From the NCBI GenBank assembly GCA_030704615.1, contig CM060731.1, forward strand, positions 4,898,001 to 4,962,000: a stretch of 64,000 nucleotides of DNA, written 5' to 3'. The notes beneath the pieces are model-generated. The model searched no databases, was not told the DNA's origin, and worked only from the letters and a program-made list of their open reading frames with translations. A program made the translations under genes and the position numbers. Origin of the DNA: Takakia lepidozioides (Eukaryota > Streptophyta > Takakiopsida > Takakiales > Takakiaceae). Shown here piece by piece: positions 57,269 to 64,000 of the stretch (positions within the stretch are counted from its first letter, which is position 1; each line of letters opens with the position of its first letter).

Positions 57269-60200
57269 CTCAGCCGGAGGTATACTTTGAGTAAGCTTCC
57301 GGACCTCTTGTGGCGGAGAATCATGGTGGGGGCCAGCCTCCTCCTTTCGGACAATATGAGCTGCATAACCTTGATACAGGTCTCTGGGATTTGCATACCT
57401 GATTGAAAGACGAGGACAAGTACGAAGATCCCTCAATTAATTGAATTATTTTTGGAGGGAATTATTGATAGAGGAGTGAAGAACGGTGGGTTGGGTCCTT
57501 AGTGGACAGAATGACCTGCCGCTTTAAGACCCAAGGAGGGAGCAAAACATGCTGACACCTTAGACTCCACTACATCAGACTATGGTGATTGAAAATTGAG
57601 ATGGAAACCAGGAGTATCAAGGCATACATGATAAAATACATCTTTGTCAATGAATGGGAAACAAGCCATTGGCAATATGTTCCTGACATTTCTCATTGCC
57701 AGGGGGTGTACATAGGAGGAACCTGTGGCCAGGTTTGATCTTGCGGACGTTATAAAGTACCATTTCATTTCATTTGTTCCTGGCTCAACATATGTGGAAC
57801 CCAAACTGATCCCCTTCTACATACCAAAATGATCAAGTAAAATGTCCCAACTAAGGAAATGAGGGCAACATGGTATTATCCCATATGAAAATGACCATTA
57901 GGTAGATGACCTGGGTACACCCTCAAGAGTAGCATCCTTCGTCACAATGGTTTTGGCCAGTATCCTGTCTCAACCATGGTTCAAATTGACTATAGCACTT
58001 TAAAGATGTTCAAGAAAGCAGGAAGATGCATACCTGTAAGAGTGGCCACCCTTCCTCTTTCCCTTCTCTGCTTGATTGCCATTAGCCCCCCATGGTGGTT
58101 CGTCCGGGAAATTAGCCGAATGCAAAAGCACTTCTTCAACCTGTTCTTCTTTACCCTTGGCTTTGCAATGCACTCGTATTTTGGGAGGCCTTGCACCCAG
58201 CTCCAGTGACCCAAGCTTATGCTGCTCCATGCCCTTGGTCTTGTAAGAGTACCTGAGCAACAATAATTTTGGGTTGGGTTTTGTTGAATGCATCATTCTG
58301 ACAGAGGCTGGAATCAAAGAAATCTTACTTCTCAATTATTCTGCTCTTGACCATCAGCCTGTGGGTGGTCACAATGGATTTTGTGTTCTCAGGTGCAAGT
58401 CATGTTGATCATGTTTTTCCACGAAACCAAGTCAAACTGGAAATTTCTCAAAGCCTCTTCACAGGTGCTTATGCCTCAACTTGATTTTGCAGTTCAAAAT
58501 GGTGTAGGACTAACCTAGGGGAATGATGGGAGTCAGAAGTTCGAGTTCCTGAGGTAGATGCTATCTCAGGCTCTGCCATGTAGGCTTTTCCAGACAGCCC
58601 GATGGGAAGTTCCAAACCACCACCGGACCCCACACCTTCAATCTGTGTGGACTTACACCAGATATGGTCGGGGCTGCTGGCTTTTTGACGATTGAAGAGT
58701 TGCCCAGCCTCCATCCCCACCCAATCTTTAGTAAGGTTTCGCCGAAGAACTGTTTCAACGTCGACAATGTGCTCATGTGATGCCTCTCGTAAAGCATTAG
58801 GGGAGGTTGTCTCGTAGCTGAAGAGACGGCTCTTGACATCGTTGTAGTTTGCCTGTGAACGTATTGAGACGAAGGAGATATTTTCTTGGCATCAGCAGAC
58901 ATGTGACCCGGCACCTAAAGTGCATAGTATACTAAATTGATTTGCAATGCTCTTGTACATTTTACTAGTGGCCATGTTTTGAAAATTTTGTTGATCCAGA
59001 GATGCAGAAAGATCTAGAATTCTTCTCAAAACTTCACATCCTCAAAAGACAAATATGTAATTGTCAATCCTTCTGGTACATTGGCATTCATTGTGTTACA
59101 AGAAATGAAATGAAATGAAATGGTGTTTATAACATCCGGGGAAAGTTCAAAGAGCTTATGGGACAAAATGGAAAAAAACAAGAGAGAGGAAACAAAACCA
59201 GAGCCAAAAAACAGCCCAAAAACAAGTACTGCTCAAGGGATTGTCTACGGGTGAAGGCCTCGTGCAGGTAAGAAAGAAGAAAGGAAATGAAACGGTACTT
59301 TGTAACGTCCGCGGAAAGCTCAAAGAGAGCTTATGGGACAAAATGAAAAAAAACATGAGAGAGGAAAGAAAGAGGAATGAAAGGGGTTTTTGAAAGTCCA
59401 TGAAGGAGCTTCTGTTAAAGGAAGGCTCCCATCTTAGTTCAACCTAAATCTTCCCTGTTTATTTGATCATACCAAACACTGGGTGAGAGCACACACCTTC
59501 TCCTTCTTGGAAGCTGCATGATTGTTGCTCTTTGATTTTCCCTTAAAGAGCATTGTCTGCAACTCAGGCTCCAAGCGTGAACTCACCACTGGCTTCACCT
59601 GCATGAGCTTGCACATACATTCACTCAATACTAGCTCGATATGAAGTTGCAGTGTCGCATGTTATCATGAGGAAGGCCAATGTGCTGCAAGATTTTCAAA
59701 CACTTCATAAAATTGGCAACGATATTGCTCTCTTGTTCATTACTCTGCAGCAGAATGTTCCAAAAAGAGAAGATTTGTACCCATCCCTCCCTTCAGTCCT
59801 TCCTTGTGGAAGCCCCCCCCCCCACATTTGCATGCTTACTAACCTTGGACCAGTCGAGCTTTTGTGGAGCCATCACGACGGACTTGCGTCGCAAGAATGG
59901 GCGCTTCGGCACATCAGGATGCTCAGCATACTCGAGCTCCTCCAGATCAATAGGCACGCCACCACCCCCCCGGCCCACTGGAGTTTCTTCAAGCAGTTTA
60001 CTTTGGATAGATGTCTCCACAACATGAAAGAGCTGAGTGGACTCTTGGGATGCCTTGATGGGAACTGTGCAGCCTTCCAAAACCTCAGCCAGCTCTGGTG
60101 GTGGCTGCACAACCTGGCTGCTAGCATTGTGCACACAACAAGTAAAACCTACTCAGGTGAACAAATGCATAACTAGGCTTCACTTGACACCTCCTACATG

Positions 60201-63200
60201 ATATACGAAGTTACAACGAACACATGACTTCTAATGTCTACCCAGTGTGCCCACAATGAAGGTTTGTAATATGAATGCAGGGATATCATTAATAGGGGGA
60301 TTGCTTAAACCACCTCCTCTTTTGTTAGTAAAAGGAAAGCTAAGAGAATTGATTTTTCAAGAAGTCGCATCTTTAAGGTTTAGATGTTTTGAGCTTCCAT
60401 GTGTGAAGCCATACTTGTTGGAGGGGTTGGCTTTTCCGTCCTTTGCTTGCTCCAGCTTCGGACCCAGGGCCTGGGCTCTCTGCTGATGCTCACCATGGGA
60501 CCCCAGAAGTTCGTTTGCAGGCTGTGACTGGTGAGGAGATTGAGAGAAGTACCAATGGAATTTTCCGATGTCCCCAATGGAGTTAGAGTACTGGTCTGAG
60601 CCTCCATTGAGCACATTGCCTTCAGAAAGCTTCTTCAGTGAAGTCATCAACGTTAGGGGTTGCGGGTTCATTTTCTCAACTGACGAAATCGCAGAGAGCT
60701 TCATGAGCCGTTGGTCACCCGACCCTTGAATTGCCCTGCCCAAGGTATTTGGTGAAGTAGACCTGAATTACAGAGAAGCTTTAGAACTCTTTCTGTAAGA
60801 AAAACCAGTCGTTGAGAATAATTTGTTGGTGTTTGGTAGTCTATTAAGTACTGAGGCCAATAATTCGGAAGAAGTTTTTGGAGTCAGTATTGCTCCACAT
60901 GTGCAGTGCGTCTATTTCAAGTCATTTGTTAGTTAACAACATGCTAGGAAAATTCAGGTATTACTTGATGTCGTGTCACCTGGATGTGCAGATACTGAGT
61001 GGCGATGCTGGGCACCTTCTTAATACACATGAGGCCTCTGTCTCTGACCCTGTATGCATGCCCATATTTGAAAGTGTAAGAATCAAAATAGAAGTATGAA
61101 GAAGGAAAGATGGAACAGCATTTTGTTTCACTGAGATTAGGATCAACAAGATGGTTTGCCAATCTCCTCAGACATTGTTGTGGCTTGTTTAGGCCACTAA
61201 GATGACTTTCTGTTCGGGGAAAAGGGAAGCAGCACATGAGATCTTGTTCCCTCTTTCTGAGGGATAAGAGTATTACATTGGTATGCAAATCCCTTTCAGA
61301 ACATTGTTTCAGTCCCTTAGGCCCTCCCGTGGATGTGATAAATACTCTTCTTCATCCCCTTTCTCACCTGAAGGGAAAAAGAGGAAGGAACCCATTTCAA
61401 CTTCTGGTATTCTCAGGGTAAGTGCAGGGCCATGATGTACCATTCAGGGCGGTATACAGCTGCCAAACTTTCCGCCGTAGCTGCTTACAGAGTTGCGGAA
61501 GCAAGAATTGAGATGATTCCTCAACTGCTTTCTGTGACATCTGCATTAACAGTGCTCGAATTTCCTGGCCAACCATTTTGCAGGAGCTTTGAGTTTAAAA
61601 TACATCACGGTCGGAAAATGATGTATTTCCTCACTAACGTGTCTGAAGAAGATGATGAAATGAAATGAAATGAAGAGAAACCAAAGAGCTTGTCAAAAGA
61701 CCCAAATGGCGGCCAGATGTGAGCTGCTACACACTCCAGGTCCTCATAAAGAAATGAAATGGTACTTTATGACGTCCGCGGTAAGCTCAAAGAGCTTATG
61801 GGAGACAAAATGAAATGAAATGAAATGGTACTTTATGAGGTCCTCGGAGCTCAAAGAGCTTATGGGACAAAATGGAAAAAAACAAGAGAAAAAAGGAAAC
61901 AAAACCAGAGCCAAAAAACAGCCCAAAAGCAACTACTGCTCAAGGGATTGTCTAAGGGTCAAGGCCTTGTGCAGGTAAGCTGCCAAGCATTTCTGCTCCT
62001 CATAGTGGAAGACTTCAGTGAAGAAACGAAATGAAATGGTACTTTATAACGTCCAGTGAAGAGAAAGCATGAAAAGAGACAGGGGCCCTCCACAAGCAGC
62101 CCAACCACTATTGTTCAAAGGAATTGTCTACGAGTCTTGAACGCCTCATGCAGCATTTCTGATCCTCATAATGCAAACGTCTGTGAAAGACTGGGTACAG
62201 GAATAGACAATAGAATCTCCCAGAAGATAGTACTGACCCCTATCTCTTAATAGAGAGGTTAGTGACTCAGACAGAACGATAGACCATCTTCTTATATTCA
62301 TTGTCCAGAGGTTGGGAAGAATAATAAGTAGCTTGAAAAGCCATAGAAAAAAGAGACCTTAATCTCCAGGATGATGGTTTGGAATATCCGGGACTTGAGA
62401 TGGCGCCGTACCCGTGACCCCTTTGTGGCGGCCTGAATCTGCTCCACTGCCCTTACAAACCTCTCTGCCATCCAATGGAGCACTTCAAAATGCAGATCTT
62501 CCAAGGGCTTCTTTTCAGCTCTGTTCATGTAGGAGCTTAAATGAATACGGGTATTTCAACTTTCCAGAACCCAATAGTTGAAGTACATCTTGGGTCTTGC
62601 TTGGACAGTAGCTCGAGATATAACTATTTGTATTGTACCCCAAGATGTCATTTTGATCCTTGAACAATTTCTTGGGAATAGTGTAGACAGGATTGTATGT
62701 TGCATTTTGCAGTGGACCCTGGGGCCTCATAGGTCTGTCCAAGCATGTTTGCAACCGTTTCCCTCTCCCATGAAACAGAGGTTGCTTGGATATCACAACT
62801 TTTATACATCTTTAAAGTCCAGTGAGCAGAAACGAAACGAAACGAAATGGAACTATATAATGTCCGCTGAAAGCTCAAAGAGCTTATGGGACAAAAGGGA
62901 AGCAAGAAACAAGAAAAAATAAAAGACAAAGAGCGAAGCCAGAAGCAGCCCAAAAGAAATTACTGCTCAAGGGATTGTCTAAGGGTCAAAGCTTCATGCT
63001 GAAAAGCTGCTAAGCATTTCTGATCGTCATAATGGAAGACTTCAGTGAGAGATTGGGTTATGGCAGCTCTTTCGAAAAAAATCAACCCTATAAGCTTTAC
63101 GCTGTTTCCACCACAATCACCTGGCACTTGAGGGATGTATGCTGCTCACCAAAAGATGGTGCTATAAGGCCTTTGGCCAGGTGCCTCCACTTCACCATGC

Positions 63201-63833
63201 TGTAGAATTCCTGCATATGCCCTTCAATCGGCCTCAGCCTTGAGTGCAAGACTTAGTCTGCTCTCTTTATGTTCTGCAATGAGGTTGCTCTACGAGATAG
63301 TTGTCGAAGAGAAATGAAATGAAATGGTGCTTTATAACGTCCGCAGAAAGCTCATAGAGCTTATGGGACAAAATGGAAAGAAAAACATGAGAGAAAGATA
63401 TGTCACTTGCCTAGCATGAAGCACTCTCTACGACGGTTTACCATGCATACTCTTCTGGAAAAGACAGACTTAATGAATCAATGGTTTTGATGCCCAAATG
63501 AAATGAAATAGTACTTAATAACATCCGCGGAAAGACAGTTTCCATAGAATTGCAACAGTAGTTGAAGTCCTGGCCTTGGTCCTATTTTACTTCAGTGCAT
63601 GTGGTGAAAGACAGAAAAATCGAAAACTTCTCTACAACTTGCCTGGAAACAAGGAATGGAAGCAATAGATACACACCTTCACATCTTTTGGAAGGTCCTT
63701 CACCAGAGAAAGCTGTTTCTGAGCTTTTTGCCTCCTCATGAGCGCCCGCCATGCGCGCTGAATCACACTGGCCGCCTTCTGCATTAACGAATACCAGCGC
63801 TTTACCAGGTTCCCCCTCCGTATTGCCTGGCCA
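57269..63833 (-). CDS. Multi-exon protein with several IQ motifs, family not recognised
   Basis: Minus-strand gene assembled from exon-like frames. Exons: 63833-63677, about 62520-62345, about 60764-60360, about 60117-59844, 58852-58659, 58252-58034 and 57398-57269. The last four join in phase, including a Trp codon split between 58659 and 58252 and an Arg codon split between 58034 and 57398. The first visible exon has tandem IQ-like motifs (GQAIRRGNLVKRW, then AASVIQRAWRALMRRQKAQK), and the next exon has another (EQIQAATKGSRVRRHLK). These imply calmodulin or calmodulin-like light-chain binding. Later exons contain FLRRKSVVMAPQKLDWSK and VETVLRRNLTKDWVGMEAGQ, and a Lys/Glu-rich segment with CKAKGKEEQVEEVL. 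No motor or kinase domain is seen. The gene probably extends beyond 64000 and possibly below 57269. The joins around 60360 and 62520 are unresolved. Confidence 0.6.
57743..57776 (+). mobile_element. Ultrashort LINE-B end
   Basis: tgcggacgttataaagtacc followed by two to three ATTTC units; no clear target duplication. Confidence 0.7.
59102..59270 (-). mobile_element. LINE-B 3' end (about 170 bp)
   Basis: ATTTC-type tail (gaaatgaaatgaaatggtg), then cggggaaagttcaaagagct and the body phrase cccaaaaacaagtactgctc. Lies in an intron of the IQ-motif gene. Confidence 0.8.
59283..59355 (-). mobile_element. Short LINE-B end
   Basis: gaaatgaaacggtactttgt, then aacgtccgcggaaagctcaa, ending after gcttatgggacaaaatg. 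It lies directly after another LINE-B copy in the same orientation. Confidence 0.75.
61656..62012 (-). mobile_element. Cluster of LINE-B 3' ends
   Basis: A tail-like (GAAAT)n at 61656-61672, then a short copy at about 61753-61807 (tttatgacgtccgcggtaag), then a longer copy at 61809-62012 that includes gcccaaaagcaactactgct. All are in minus orientation, suggesting repeated insertion into earlier LINE-B tails. Confidence 0.75.
62017..62047 (-). mobile_element. Ultrashort LINE-B end with target duplication
   Basis: aacgaaatgaaatggtactt plus tataacgtc, flanked by cagtgaaga on both sides (about 62007-62015 and 62048-62056). Essentially a tail plus about 15 bp of unique LINE-B sequence. Confidence 0.75.
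62828..63055 (-). mobile_element. LINE-B 3' end (about 230 bp)
   Basis: Tail variant cgaaacgaaacgaaatgg, then tataatgtccgctgaaagct and a body running to the gatcgtcataatggaagact phrase. One of the longest non-coding copies here. Confidence 0.8.
63311..63392 (-). mobile_element. Short LINE-B end
   Basis: aaatgaaatgaaatggtgct, then ttataacgtccgcagaaagc and on to gcttatgggacaaaatgg. Lies in an intron of the IQ-motif gene. Confidence 0.8.
63497..63535 (-). mobile_element. Ultrashort LINE-B end
   Basis: aaatgaaatgaaatagtact followed by taataacatccgcggaaaga; about 38 bp in total. Two substitutions suggest some age. Confidence 0.7.
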
Positions 63834-64000
63834 CTACAAGAGTTGTTGTGGGGAACCTAACTCCCAGCAATGCAACAATCACTGAACTAATTGACATCTT
63901 ATGGGTCCTGAGCAATGTTTAATGATTCTTGACAGGCTCAATGGGCTGGTCAAGAAAATTGTTGTTGATTGTGAGAAGGCCTTTTCTTGCAATACTCTGA

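Noticed and set aside
1-64000. CRISPR arrays, operons, bacterial ribosome-binding sites, phage genes
   Set aside because: The sequence is eukaryotic nuclear DNA with spliced genes. No regularly spaced direct repeats or prokaryotic gene layout were seen.

Overview
The window is nuclear DNA of a streptophyte (a plant or charophyte alga). It has spliced genes with GT-AG introns and low coding density. Two gene types are typical of this lineage: an IQ67-domain (IQD) calmodulin-binding protein and a DCD (development and cell death) domain protein. Many LINE copies, tRNA-derived SINEs, a miniature LTR element and a MITE fit a large, repeat-rich genome. The sequence alone does not fix the species. 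A charophyte alga or a non-seed plant is the most cautious reading.

Layout. 1-14.1 kb: 3' half of a NOM1/SGD1-like nucleolar MIF4G-MA3 gene (+ strand, six exons from 6100 to 14106). Its introns, and the sequence upstream of its first visible exon, are loaded with copies of one LINE family (LINE-A). These include a nearly complete + copy at 8041-11660, a 5'-truncated inverted copy at 21-3467, several fragments and two 68-73-bp mini-copies. A 367-bp TRIM with 5-bp target duplications lies at 5265-5631. 15.2-16.9 kb: proteasome alpha-1 subunit gene (- strand, two exons), tail to tail with NOM1. 17-30 kb: gene-poor. It holds a decayed reverse-transcriptase remnant (20.4-21.4 kb), AT-rich DNA, a cluster of tRNA-derived SINEs and a 166-bp tandem duplication. 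30.3-32.7 kb: a small plant protein of unknown function with a probable 5'-UTR intron. 36-44.2 kb: the IQD gene (+), about 680 codons. 46.9-49 kb: DCD-domain gene (-). 57.3-63.8 kb: an unrecognised multi-exon gene with at least three IQ-like motifs (-). Between about 40 and 63.5 kb, at least 17 copies of the 3' end of a second LINE (LINE-B, tail ATTTC repeats) are scattered in introns and intergenic DNA.

The host genes are ordinary housekeeping and signalling genes: ribosome biogenesis, proteasome, calmodulin-binding scaffold and DCD stress protein. They are not a functional cluster. The most unusual content is mobile. First, a TRIM whose LTRs carry a tRNA-like sequence with A and B boxes at tRNA spacing. 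Second, 61-73-bp elements made only of the LINE-A 3' terminus, three of four beginning at the same base and all flanked by direct target duplications. Third, a parallel set of 20-45-bp LINE-B ends. Exon boundaries were placed by reading frame, splice consensus and recalled family conservation. No alignment or transcript evidence was available.
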